Assembly: GCF_014472415.1 (NCBI RefSeq)
Contig: NZ_JACSZV010000020.1
Span: 1-64,000, forward strand
Reading direction: 5' to 3'
Length of the DNA stretch: 64,000 bases
From: Pseudomonas sp. N40(2020)
GTDB lineage: Bacteria; Pseudomonadota; Gammaproteobacteria; Pseudomonadales; Pseudomonadaceae
The notes under the pieces are model-generated. The model made no database searches. It saw only the letters and a program-made list of their open reading frames with translations, and was not told the DNA's origin. Below are positions 8,524 to 16,225 of the stretch, piece by piece. A program made the position numbers and the translations under genes. Position 1 is the first letter of the stretch. The number at the start of each line of letters is the position of its first letter.

Positions 8524-9042
8524 TTATTCAAAATGTGCGGGCGCCAATGCTCTGACATAGGCCTGACAGGCCTGCAAGGCAATCAGTCCGCGGTCGCCGG
8601 TGTCGGTGATGGCGACAATTCGTTGAGCATGCGCCGGGTCAAGTCGGGCGCGTACGGTTGCATGATCCACGCCGCCGGTGCCGGCGGTGGTTGGCACCGT
8701 ACAGCCGGCGGCAACGTCGCCGGCGTCGAGAAGGACTGACAGGCGCACATCAGCAGTGGCAAGACGATCGCGCAGGCGATCCTGATCACGTTGGGCATCG
8801 GTCATGGCTCGATAATGGTTTTGTTCACTGGCCGCGAGCCGTTGCTCAAGGGCCAGACGTTTATCCTGCTCGGTCTGTTGTGTGGTGGCAGCGGCAATGG
8901 TCTGTTGATTAAGGGCTTCAGCGTTTAAACGAGCCTGCTCGGCCAACTGCCGACCATAGCGCCAGTCCTGAAACTGCCAGGCCAGCGCCGCTGCCCCCAA
9001 GGCCAGTAATACAACGCCGATCACTCGCCAGGGGATTGGCAT
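8524..9042 (-). CDS. Rz-like i-spanin (lysis protein)
   Basis: A 172-residue Rz-type inner membrane spanin. One N-terminal transmembrane segment (PWRVIGVVLLALGAAALAW, about residues 4-22) is followed by a long charged helix/coiled coil (about 30-110) in the periplasm. With its o-spanin partner it fuses inner and outer membranes in the last step of lysis. ATG 9042 overlaps the endolysin end by 22 bases. It is the last gene of the tailocin island. A second reading frame inside it codes for the o-spanin. Confidence 0.85.
   Translation of the reverse strand: MPIPWRVIGVVLLALGAAALAWQFQDWRYGRQLAEQARLNAEALNQQTIAAATTQQTEQDKRLALEQRLAASEQNHYRAMTDAQRDQDRLRDRLATADVRLSVLLDAGDVAAGCTVPTTAGTGGVDHATVRARLDPAHAQRIVAITDTGDRGLIALQACQAYVRALAPAHFE
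8583..8798 (-). CDS. Nested Rz1-like o-spanin lipoprotein
   Basis: A 71-residue frame wholly inside the Rz-like gene. It has a signal peptide with a lipobox-like end (IVLPLLMCAC near residues 12-20) and then a proline-rich mature part (TPATLPPAVRCQPPPAPAA). That is the pattern of Rz1 outer-membrane lipoproteins, which are commonly nested in Rz in another frame. Start ATG 8798 has only a weak ribosome site, so translational coupling to Rz is likely. It would pair with the Rz-like protein across the periplasm. Confidence 0.75.
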   Translation of the reverse strand: MPNVIRIACAIVLPLLMCACQSFSTPATLPPAVRCQPPPAPAAWIMQPYAPDLTRRMLNELSPSPTPATAD

Positions 9043-9587
9043 AGCACCGCCCTCGCCCGCGCCCAGATTTCCAGACGATCCTGCAAACCGTTCAACCCGC
9101 CGTTGATACGCCGGGTGATCGTGTTGAACTGGTCGCGGTCGGCGAGTTCGTTCAAGCCGTTCTTTTCCCAGAACCATGCGGCGGATTCGGCGGCCCATTG
9201 CGGTTGTTCCAACAGTTCTGGCAAGGACAGCAACCGTTCGTCACCGAACAAGCCGAGGCTGCATTGGCGATAGTTGGCGCGACCGGTGATCTGGATCAGC
9301 CCGCGACCGCGGTACTTTTGGCCATCGCCATCGGCCTCAGGCGTGTTGCCCAGCCGTAACGCCAAGGTGCCGGTGTCGTATTTGCTCAGGTACTGGTTGT
9401 TGCCCAACTCGCGCACGTACCGCAACTGGCCCGACTCGTGACCGATTTGCGCGAGGAATGCAGCGATACGTTTGGGCGTATCGATACGACGGTTAGCCAT
9501 GGCGCTGTTGAGCGCAGAAACAAAAACGCCCGCTTGGGTGCGGGCGTTGGGCATGATGTTGATAAGGTTGTTTTCAGTTATTTGCAT
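9021..9587 (-). CDS. GH19 chitinase-like endolysin
   Basis: A 188-residue glycoside hydrolase family 19 lysozyme-like endolysin that would cut peptidoglycan glycan strands. The catalytic region shows IGHESGQLRYVREL (Glu51, Glu60) and the family motif YRGRGLIQITGRANY at about 92-106. There is no signal peptide, so it needs the holin to reach the periplasm. ATG 9587 has a strong ribosome site (GGGAGGA). Its partner holin lies about 30 kb upstream in the same transcription direction. Confidence 0.9.
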   Translation of the reverse strand: MQITENNLINIMPNARTQAGVFVSALNSAMANRRIDTPKRIAAFLAQIGHESGQLRYVRELGNNQYLSKYDTGTLALRLGNTPEADGDGQKYRGRGLIQITGRANYRQCSLGLFGDERLLSLPELLEQPQWAAESAAWFWEKNGLNELADRDQFNTITRRINGGLNGLQDRLEIWARARAVLCQSPGE

Positions 9588-9620
9588 AATGCGTAATCCT
9601 CCCTGGATGATCGGATTGAA

Positions 9621-9839
9621 TCATGGTTGAGCACTAATGCCTGCCAGCCATTTTTTTGCCAGAGTTTTCACGGAGCTGTCCGGAGCAGCCTTTTCGAGTG
9701 ATTCATTCAAAGGCAGGACCTGTCCGCCTGAGAGCAACCAATCCTGATACTCAAGCCAGTCGCGATTGGTCGGATCCTGCGGGATAAACGCTGAATCACT
9801 CACACGCAGCACGCCACACATCGTCAGTTGATAACCCAT
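9621..9839 (-). CDS. Small tail-fibre-associated protein (cassette 5)
   Basis: A 72-residue protein directly after fibre 5, with a good ribosome site (AGGAG) before ATG 9839. Its middle reads FIPQDPTNRDWLEYQDWLL, a motif common in short proteins encoded after phage tail fibres. It probably acts as fibre chaperone or accessory for fibre 5. It is far shorter than the chaperone-like genes of the other four cassettes and shares no clear similarity with them. Confidence 0.6.
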   Translation of the reverse strand: MGYQLTMCGVLRVSDSAFIPQDPTNRDWLEYQDWLLSGGQVLPLNESLEKAAPDSSVKTLAKKWLAGISAQP

Positions 9840-9848
9840 GTTGCACTC

Positions 9849-11051
9849 CTAGAGTTCAGCATCTGCTGTCCATTCAATCTGCAAGCCGTTGCCGGGCTGG
9901 CTGTTTACAGGCGTCACGGTGCCAACTGCGAAACTACGCTGTGTCACACTTTGTACAATTGTTCCCGTGCAGGCAGCTCCAATCGAGTAGTTCCAAACCT
10001 GGTTACTAACATTTGCAGGGCAATAGAGCACGACAGTAGGCTGTACTCTCTTTTGCACCTGCATGTCTACGGCCATACCGTATTGACCGACATTTGCAGC
10101 CGCTGCCTGGGTAAACGTGACAATGCATGTACCCGTGCCATTGTTCGCGCGAATCGTTAAACGGTCGGCAAAAGACTTCTCGAAATAGCGCCGACAAAGC
10201 ACGAATTCTTCAGCCATAGGGCGGTACTCGAATGGCGTGGAGACTGGTCCCTCCTCCAACTGCACTCTTGCCAGATCAACTGTTTGCAAGACGTTCAGCG
10301 GAAGATCGAAAGCAAGTCTCAGGCAATCATTCGCACCGAGCATTTTTCCCGCAATTACCGGCACCTGAAACGTTGCGGTGTATCTGGCCCAGGCGGTGCT
10401 CAATTGAAAGACGTCGACCGCTTTCACAACGGCTTCCGAACCGCCAGCCCCAAAAAACTGGCCTATCGTCACCTTCAACGGCCGTGCGGCATCGGATCGC
10501 GCCCAAAAGGTCACAGTGGCGGTTTTCCCGGCCAATGCTCTGACCGATTCAATGCTCTGGGAAACTGTATGCGTGGTCGCACCGACACCCGCCGTGGTTT
10601 GTTGCCAGCGCAAAAAATAGCTCGGCTCGCCGGACACTTCTGCCTGGCCGGGGGCGAAGTCCTGGCGAGAGATGGTCACGGCGGCATTGCCATTCCAGTC
10701 ACAGCGAAAACGGTCGGCTACATAACCGCCAATACTTGGCCCTTGGTTGGTCGTACCACGCTGCCAGATATCGAATCCACCATTGATCAACAAATTCCTG
10801 CGGTACACCTGCACCGGAAACTGTTGCAACGGATCGGGCCTGGACAATTGCCGGATAGCCTGAGCCAATTGATCAGTCTGTTGCTCGTCCGGTTTCAAAC
10901 CAGCCGCGATAATCGCGCTGAGTATTTCCTGAGTAACACTATTGCCCCAGACCGCCGGAATCAGCGATCCCGGCGTTCCGGCTATCGCATCTTCATCAAC
11001 AAACTTGCCGTCGACCAGACCGGAGCTGGCGACACTTCTTGGATAATCCAC
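9849..11051 (-). CDS. Tail fibre 5 with carbohydrate-binding-like tip
   Basis: A 400-residue fibre. The first 46 residues are the shared anchor (DYPRSVASSGLVDGKFVDE, then GTPGSLIPAVWGNSVTQEIL). From about residue 85 it has a CBM-like domain (NLLINGGFDIWQRGTT, then GYVADRF, KTATVTFWARS and RVQLEEGPVSTPFEYRP), a layout frequent in tail proteins that bind surface sugars. The last 110 residues form a separate tip. The start is GTG 11051, with AAGGA upstream, whereas the other four fibres start with ATG. It is the last fibre cassette, next to the lysis genes. Confidence 0.85.
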   Translation of the reverse strand: MDYPRSVASSGLVDGKFVDEDAIAGTPGSLIPAVWGNSVTQEILSAIIAAGLKPDEQQTDQLAQAIRQLSRPDPLQQFPVQVYRRNLLINGGFDIWQRGTTNQGPSIGGYVADRFRCDWNGNAAVTISRQDFAPGQAEVSGEPSYFLRWQQTTAGVGATTHTVSQSIESVRALAGKTATVTFWARSDAARPLKVTIGQFFGAGGSEAVVKAVDVFQLSTAWARYTATFQVPVIAGKMLGANDCLRLAFDLPLNVLQTVDLARVQLEEGPVSTPFEYRPMAEEFVLCRRYFEKSFADRLTIRANNGTGTCIVTFTQAAAANVGQYGMAVDMQVQKRVQPTVVLYCPANVSNQVWNYSIGAACTGTIVQSVTQRSFAVGTVTPVNSQPGNGLQIEWTADAEL

Positions 11052-11107
11052 GTTAGTTTTTCCTTGTGAGTTTGTACTTCTAGAGTGACTGGAAAAGGGT
11101 AAACAGC

Positions 11108-11548
11108 TCAGCCGTTCGCCCGCAGCAAACCTTCCAGCCAATCAGGCTCCACTGGACGCGAATGTGCACTCGGGAAGTCAGGATCGTTTGGCCAGTCGCG
11201 CAAGGCTTGCCGATATGCCAGCAGTTGTTTGAACTCCTCGACTTGCAGCGTCGTGCCCTCACCAACTTCCAGTTCTTCCGCATCACGAAACACCAGCCAC
11301 TGGGTGCTTTGCAGCTCGTGGTTGCGCCATGAGCGCTCTTGACTGGCGAGCGCTTCCGGGGAGACGGCCCGCTCGATCAGAACAGGCTGACCACTGGCGC
11401 TAGCACTGATCACTTTGCCGCTTGCCTGCCCGGTGAACAGCTCACTGTATTGAGCACGAGTGATTTCTACCGCCCCCTCGGGCAGCTCTGAACCTGGGCT
11501 TTCGACATGATCGAATCCCAGTGTTTGCGCGTAAAAGTAAATAGCCAT
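11108..11548 (-). CDS. Tail assembly chaperone-like protein (cassette 4)
   Basis: A 146-residue protein after fibre 4. The C-terminal half carries SWRNHELQSTQWLVFRDAEE and YRQALRDWPNDPDFPS, then RPVEPDWLEGLL, as in phage tail assembly chaperones (Phage_tail_APC type). It resembles the cassette 3 protein and, over its whole length, the module B protein at 33565-33987. ATG 11548 starts 3 bases past the fibre 4 stop, so translation is coupled. It probably helps fold or trimerise fibre 4. Confidence 0.7.
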   Translation of the reverse strand: MAIYFYAQTLGFDHVESPGSELPEGAVEITRAQYSELFTGQASGKVISASASGQPVLIERAVSPEALASQERSWRNHELQSTQWLVFRDAEELEVGEGTTLQVEEFKQLLAYRQALRDWPNDPDFPSAHSRPVEPDWLEGLLRANG

Positions 11549-11550
11549 GC

Positions 11551-12471
11551 TTAATACCCCCAAACCAGAATGCGCCCAGATATTCCCGGCTCGGGCTTTA
11601 CGCTTGAAGCCATGACATTGCGCACCCGAGCGGCAGCTGTCGACGTCGTGGAATTCGCCCCGTCAAACGCCCAAACGGTCACGTTGGAGCTGCCCCAGCC
11701 TGCCGGATAACCTTCATTGGCGACGCCACCCAGAACGGCATTGGGAAACCTGATCGGCAAGGACACCGACAGGTTGCCATTCGCATCGGATCCCCCCGTC
11801 GCCCACTGCAAGATCAAACCGCTGGGAAACTTTTGATATCCCGCCGCGGCGAACTGCGACGCGTAGTTAGCTGAATACTTCAGGGTAGCGGTGCCATAAA
11901 CCACCCACACACCGGACTCTCTGACAAAGTTTGCGCTCTCACCGCTGTTCATCACGATCGTGCTCAGATAAGCCCCTTGAGGACTGATCTGCGTGCCGCT
12001 TTTACTGGCCACCGTGACCGGGGCGCTGTTGCGGCAATGCAGGCTGATCGTGGCGCCGCTCGGCACCGTGCCCGCATCCGGCAGTATCACGGTGTAAGCC
12101 GCGTTGCCACCCAGACCGATCGAGCAGCCGACATCTGTCAGCGTCAACTGGGCAGAACCGGAGATACCCCGCGCGCTTGCATAATTCCCCAGCGCCCGTT
12201 GCACAAATTCGGAGGTTGCCGCCGTACGTCCGCTATCAAATTGTGGTGCAGTCATGAACAACGCCGGGCTACGCAGTGCAGCAAGCAACTGATTACTGGA
12301 CGCCTCATTCGGCGTCATCGCCGCCGCTTGCACGACGTTGAGAATTTCCTGCGTGACACTGTTGCCCCAGGTCGCAGGAATCAGCGAACCGGGTTTACCG
12401 GCAATCGGATCCTCATCGGCAAACTGTCCATTGACCAGTCCGACACTGGGCACACTCTTGGGATAGTCCAA
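11551..12471 (-). CDS. Tail fibre 4 with gp53-like tip
   Basis: A 306-residue fibre. The shared anchor (MDYPKSVPSVGLVNGQFADE, then GKPGSLIPATWGNSVTQEIL) occupies residues 1-46. A short linker (FVQRALGNYASARG) and a beta-rich middle follow. The tip contains GYQKFPSGLILQWATG and VSLPIRFPNAVLGG, typical of gp53-like/R-pyocin-type fibre ends that decide receptor specificity. Unlike its neighbours it carries an Ala in the FADEDP part of the anchor. Start ATG 12471. Confidence 0.87.
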   Translation of the reverse strand: MDYPKSVPSVGLVNGQFADEDPIAGKPGSLIPATWGNSVTQEILNVVQAAAMTPNEASSNQLLAALRSPALFMTAPQFDSGRTAATSEFVQRALGNYASARGISGSAQLTLTDVGCSIGLGGNAAYTVILPDAGTVPSGATISLHCRNSAPVTVASKSGTQISPQGAYLSTIVMNSGESANFVRESGVWVVYGTATLKYSANYASQFAAAGYQKFPSGLILQWATGGSDANGNLSVSLPIRFPNAVLGGVANEGYPAGWGSSNVTVWAFDGANSTTSTAAARVRNVMASSVKPEPGISGRILVWGY

Positions 12472-12510
12472 GGTTCATCTCCTTACTTAAAAACACATCT
12501 GGAACGGGAG

Positions 12511-12978
12511 TCAGACGATAAGACCGGCGAGCCATGCAGGCACTGAAGGCCGGGAAATGGCTGAAGGGAAATGGCTTGACTCGGGCCAGTCACGCAAAGC
12601 CTGCCGGTACTCAAGCAGTTCCAGATATTGCTGGGCCTTCAGCGTCGTACCGTGGCCGAGTTCCTGTTCATCGCGATGACGCGTCACCCACCACTCTGTG
12701 GATGACAGGCTGGACTGACGCCAGGTACGAGCCGCTGATACAGGCTCTTGTTCGTCGGCTGCGAGTGTTGTTGGAACAACTGGTTTGTCAGGTTCAGGCT
12801 GCCCTGAGCTGAGCGGTCGTAATTCGCCAATTGAGGCGCCGATTTCGACTTCTGTACCTTCCTGAACCGGCACCATCGACTCGACAAAAGCCGGGGCGAA
12901 CAGTTGGGTAATCAGGTAGTCACCGGTCTCGATCAGTTCGACCGCGACGCCGTTTTCCACTCGTGCATAACGGGCCAT
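12511..12978 (-). CDS. Tail assembly chaperone-like protein (cassette 3)
   Basis: A 155-residue protein. The N-terminal 50 residues (MARYARVENGVAVELIETGD) differ from the cassette 4 protein. The C-terminal 70 (WRQSSLSSTEWWVTRHRDEQ, then YLELLEYRQALRDWP, FPSAISRPSVPAWLAGL) are clearly related to it, so this is again a Phage_tail_APC-type chaperone. Its ATG overlaps the fibre 3 stop (TAATG), giving tight coupling to fibre 3. Confidence 0.7.
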   Translation of the reverse strand: MARYARVENGVAVELIETGDYLITQLFAPAFVESMVPVQEGTEVEIGASIGELRPLSSGQPEPDKPVVPTTLAADEQEPVSAARTWRQSSLSSTEWWVTRHRDEQELGHGTTLKAQQYLELLEYRQALRDWPESSHFPSAISRPSVPAWLAGLIV

Positions 12979-13904
12979 TATTCGTACTCCCAGATTTCAC
13001 AGAAGGCGTTGCCGCCGACACCACTAAGGACAGAGACGGACGCACTGGTTGAACAGGAACCACTGCCACCCGAACCTCGTCCTCCTGAAGTGCCAGGCCC
13101 ACTGAGGCCCATCAACGGTCCACCGCCATCAAACGGGCTCGCCCCTCCCCCGCCCGCCAATACGCCCCAATTGGCGTTGTACATGGCATAGCCACCGCCG
13201 ATTCCTCGTGCGTTGGCGAGGTTACCGCCCGTGACGGCTTGCCCTCCGGCACCACCCTGAACGAAGCCCACTGCCGTGGCTGTCACTGGGAGGGTCAGGA
13301 CTTGCCCGCCCATGCCACCCGAGGCGCTCATGTAGCTGCCAAAAGAAGCGCCACCGCCGGCCTGCCCCATCGCGTTACGTGAAGCACCACCCGCACCCAG
13401 CGAAACAGGCACGCCGGCCATCATTTCCGCGGTCACGTCATACAGGCTCTCGGCATAGGCACCACCACCACCGCCACCGCCAATAGCGTGATAACCCGCA
13501 GCCACCGGTGCACACCCACCACCGGAACCCCCCGCCCCCACCAACCGCACACGAATGCGTTTGGCCCTGGGATTGGGCTTGTAAACCGTGATCCCGACCG
13601 TCTCGATCTGCCTGACCGCCAGCAGTCGCCCCACCGCATCAGTGATGCCGTAACCCGCCAGCGTGGTCGGGGTATTTTTCAGTTTGTTGAAGTCGACCAG
13701 CGCGCCAATGGCGGTTGCCAACTGGTCGGTTTTCGCCTCATCCGGCGTCAGCCCGGCGGCCTTGATGGCATTGAGAATTTCTTGCGTGACACTGTTTCCC
13801 CACTCGGCGGGGATCAACGATCCCGGAGTTCCGGCGACAGGATTTTCATCGACGAAACTGCCGTTGACCAAGCCGACACCGGGGATGCTTTTTGGATAGT
13901 CCAC
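12978..13904 (-). CDS. Tail fibre 3 with glycine-rich tip
   Basis: A 308-residue fibre. The anchor (MDYPKSIPGVGLVNGSFVDE onward) is followed by the fibre-type linker NTPTTLAGYGITDA. From about residue 120 to the end the protein is extremely glycine-rich, with GGGGGGGAYAES, GAGGASRNAMGQAGGG, GGAGGQAVTGG and GGGGASPFDGGG. Such domains pack as polyglycine II helices in some phage adhesins, with loops between Gly runs making receptor contact. The chain ends FCEIWEYE. No other fibre in the array has this composition. Confidence 0.87.
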   Translation of the reverse strand: MDYPKSIPGVGLVNGSFVDENPVAGTPGSLIPAEWGNSVTQEILNAIKAAGLTPDEAKTDQLATAIGALVDFNKLKNTPTTLAGYGITDAVGRLLAVRQIETVGITVYKPNPRAKRIRVRLVGAGGSGGGCAPVAAGYHAIGGGGGGGAYAESLYDVTAEMMAGVPVSLGAGGASRNAMGQAGGGASFGSYMSASGGMGGQVLTLPVTATAVGFVQGGAGGQAVTGGNLANARGIGGGYAMYNANWGVLAGGGGASPFDGGGPLMGLSGPGTSGGRGSGGSGSCSTSASVSVLSGVGGNAFCEIWEYE

Positions 13905-13926
13905 TGTTTTACTCCCTGTGCAGCAA

Positions 13927-14493
13927 TCAGCTGTCTACGGTTGCGCCAGGTGCGGTCGGCCAAGTGATTTCCTCAGGGAAACCAGCCTGCTTTTCGATGC
14001 GGTTGAGTTCAACGCTGTATAGCTTCCATTCGAGCAGCAGCAACTGTTCGTCATGGCTGGCATCATCGATGTCTTCGGCGTATTGCAGAGGGGCGATGCG
14101 CAGGACAGCATCACGAAGTAACGTGTCTCGCAAGCGCAATACATCGACCTTGATCGCAGATATGCGCGCGGTTTCATCGAGTTTCCAAGTGTTGTCGATC
14201 CAGAAGTAACCGTCTCCCGGCCACGGCTCGGCAGTGAGTTCGTCTGGTAACTCTCCCGGCTCACTCCAAATCTGCTTTTCTCCGTTTTCCTTCCGATACA
14301 CCACTCCTCGGCGGTCTATCACCTCACGGGGAACGTTATTCACCAGCGTCCAGACGCGGCCACTTTCAGGCGCAGGCAATTCGAATGAAAGTTGAACGGC
14401 ATTACTCGGTAGTTGGACACCGAGGCCGGGCGTAACCGCAAGCTCAATAGGGCCACTCAAGAAGCCCAAGTGATCAATCAGATAATTAAACAT
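13927..14493 (-). CDS. Tail fibre assembly protein (Caudo_TAP type, cassette 2)
   Basis: A 188-residue protein following fibre 2 by 7 bases. Its layout is that of the tail fibre assembly family (Mu gpU/lambda Tfa-like): a fibre-resembling N-terminal half, a middle WPGDGYFWIDNTWKLDE, then a helical C-terminal part ending EEITWPTAPG. Such chaperones help fold and trimerise the cognate fibre and sometimes stay bound to the tip. ATG 14493 has GAGGTG upstream. It is unrelated to the cassette 3 and 4 chaperones. Confidence 0.75.
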   Translation of the reverse strand: MFNYLIDHLGFLSGPIELAVTPGLGVQLPSNAVQLSFELPAPESGRVWTLVNNVPREVIDRRGVVYRKENGEKQIWSEPGELPDELTAEPWPGDGYFWIDNTWKLDETARISAIKVDVLRLRDTLLRDAVLRIAPLQYAEDIDDASHDEQLLLLEWKLYSVELNRIEKQAGFPEEITWPTAPGATVDS

Positions 14494-14500
14494 GGGCACC

Positions 14501-15580
14501 TCAGATAAGTTTGATTCGACCCGGATAGGCAATATTTCGAGGACGCGTGATACCGCCATGGTTCAGCAACTCAGAGTCTGCGATTGGCGTAACCGGCGCG
14601 GCAGGTGTGATGTATTTGACCGTCGCACCTGCGTAATCGGCGTAGTTGCCCATGTCGAGACCCAGCTGGGTCTTCTGGGAAATGATGTGTGTCGCGAACA
14701 AAATATTGTCGGCAATGCCATTGTCGCCCTGAACCAAAGAGCCTTTTTGCCAAGACCCCGGTGCACGCCCGGTATCGACCAGACCGCCTTCGGCCAGTAC
14801 GCGTAAAAACTCGCCACGGGCTTCTGGCAGACGAAAAGTCGTGGCTCCGTCTCCAGGCGTCCACGCACCACCTCGATCAGCCTCCGAACGCAACATGCCC
14901 GACTGCTGCGCGTGATCCCAGAGCCATGGCCATTCCGAGCGATTCAGTAACGATCCATTCAGCGCGGCATAACCACCAGGCAGTACTGCCAGCGTGGTCT
15001 CAAAGGCGATGTACCCGAGTGAAGATCCGTCCAGACGACCGACTGGCCACCAATTTCCCGCTATATCGCTGCGCAAATGCCACCAGTCACCCGCTCCCAT
15101 CAAAACGAGAAACGGATAACCCGAAGCATTCAGGTGAGTGTGAAACTTGATCACATCGCCGCTTGAGCTTTGCACGACCAAGCGATTACCACTGTTATCG
15201 ACACGCCGCACAATGACGTCACGTACCCCTAAGCTGGCATTGGCTGGCGGCAGACGTACACTCAGTGATCCGGCCCCGGCATCGATCAAAACCAGACCAA
15301 GCTCTTCACCGGTCAACAACCTCGAGGTGCCTACCCGCGTGATAACCGAACGCATCGGGCTGGCATTACCGACAATCGCCTGAATCGCTTTGAACAACTG
15401 ATTGTTGTCCCCTTCAGAAGCCACCAGCCCGCCACCGATAATCACACTCAGGATCTCCTGAGTCACACTGTTACCCCACACCGCCGGAATCAACGATCCC
15501 GGCGTTCCCGCCACCGGGTTTTCATCGACGAAGCGGCCATCGACCAGGCCGACGCTGGGGACGCTTTTTGGATAATCCAT
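14501..15580 (-). CDS. Tail fibre 2 with tail-collar tip
   Basis: A 359-residue fibre. The anchor (MDYPKSVPSVGLVDGRFVDE onward) leads to a beta-rich section (about 90-200), then a Tail_Collar-type domain near residues 220-300 (GDGATTFRLPEARGEFLR, then GRAPGSWQKGS) and the usual end motif RPRNIAYP. I chose ATG 15580; an upstream in-frame start would add 19 residues that are not part of the anchor. It is the first gene after the terminator at 15663-15688. Confidence 0.87.
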   Translation of the reverse strand: MDYPKSVPSVGLVDGRFVDENPVAGTPGSLIPAVWGNSVTQEILSVIIGGGLVASEGDNNQLFKAIQAIVGNASPMRSVITRVGTSRLLTGEELGLVLIDAGAGSLSVRLPPANASLGVRDVIVRRVDNSGNRLVVQSSSGDVIKFHTHLNASGYPFLVLMGAGDWWHLRSDIAGNWWPVGRLDGSSLGYIAFETTLAVLPGGYAALNGSLLNRSEWPWLWDHAQQSGMLRSEADRGGAWTPGDGATTFRLPEARGEFLRVLAEGGLVDTGRAPGSWQKGSLVQGDNGIADNILFATHIISQKTQLGLDMGNYADYAGATVKYITPAAPVTPIADSELLNHGGITRPRNIAYPGRIKLI

Positions 15581-15662
15581 AGGTCTTTCATTCCTCTGAA
15601 ATACAAATGAACCGCGTCCCGAGCGCTGCCATTGCAACCTCGTCCACGGTCTGTTTCCGAAA

Positions 15663-15688
15663 ATAAAAAGCCCACGATGAAGTGGGCT
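15663..15688 (-). terminator. Terminator after the first fibre/chaperone pair
   Basis: On the minus strand AAGCCCAC-TTCATC-GTGGGCTT is followed by TTTATTTT. It lies 22 bases past the stop of the cassette 1 chaperone and ahead of fibre 2, so it would reduce transcription of fibres 2-5 and the lysis genes unless there is read-through or a local promoter. Confidence 0.75.
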
Positions 15689-15709
15689 TGGGTGACGCTG
15701 ATTGGCGGC

Positions 15710-16225
15710 TCAACCGGCCTGTTGGCTGACCAGTTCGCGAATCGCCGCAATCGCCTCATCGGCAGCGCTGCGAGCCAGTTCGACCTTGCCTTTGGCTGCC
15801 TGAGTACGAATCTGTGTTTTCGCCTTCAGGCGCAACGTGCGCAGGGTCAGCAAATGATCGGTGAGCTGATCAGCCTTGCCGAGAATCTGATCCGCAGCCT
15901 GTCTAGCTGTGCGTCCTTTGATGCCCCAGGCAGCGACCGACAGCGGCACTTCCTTTTTCGGGTAACCGGCGTCCTGATAGGCCTGAGCGTCGGCGGCGGC
16001 CTGGGCGTATTCCATGGCTTTGAGTGGATCGCCGGCCAGTTGCGTACGAGCGTTGTCAGCGGCTGCATCGACTTTGCTGCACAAGCGTTCGGCTTCCTGC
16101 TGTTCCAGCTCGGCGACTCTGGCGGAATTCAGCTCCCACTTTTCACCAGTCCAATCATGAGCAGCAGAAGGTTGTGCCGGGCGCAGACCTTCCTCGAACT
16201 GATGCAGTTCTTGAATGATGATCAT
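15710..16225 (-). CDS. Fibre-associated chaperone-like protein (cassette 1)
   Basis: A 171-residue protein. Its start overlaps the fibre 1 stop as ATGA, which fixes ATG 16225 over an upstream in-frame start. It has an N-terminal part with HDWTGEKWELNSARV, a Glu/Ala-rich helix and a C-terminal helical part (AAWGIKGRTARQAADQILGK) seen in phage proteins encoded next to tail fibres. It probably assists fibre 1. It looks unrelated to the chaperones of cassettes 2-5. Confidence 0.6.
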   Translation of the reverse strand: MIIIQELHQFEEGLRPAQPSAAHDWTGEKWELNSARVAELEQQEAERLCSKVDAAADNARTQLAGDPLKAMEYAQAAADAQAYQDAGYPKKEVPLSVAAWGIKGRTARQAADQILGKADQLTDHLLTLRTLRLKAKTQIRTQAAKGKVELARSAADEAIAAIRELVSQQAG

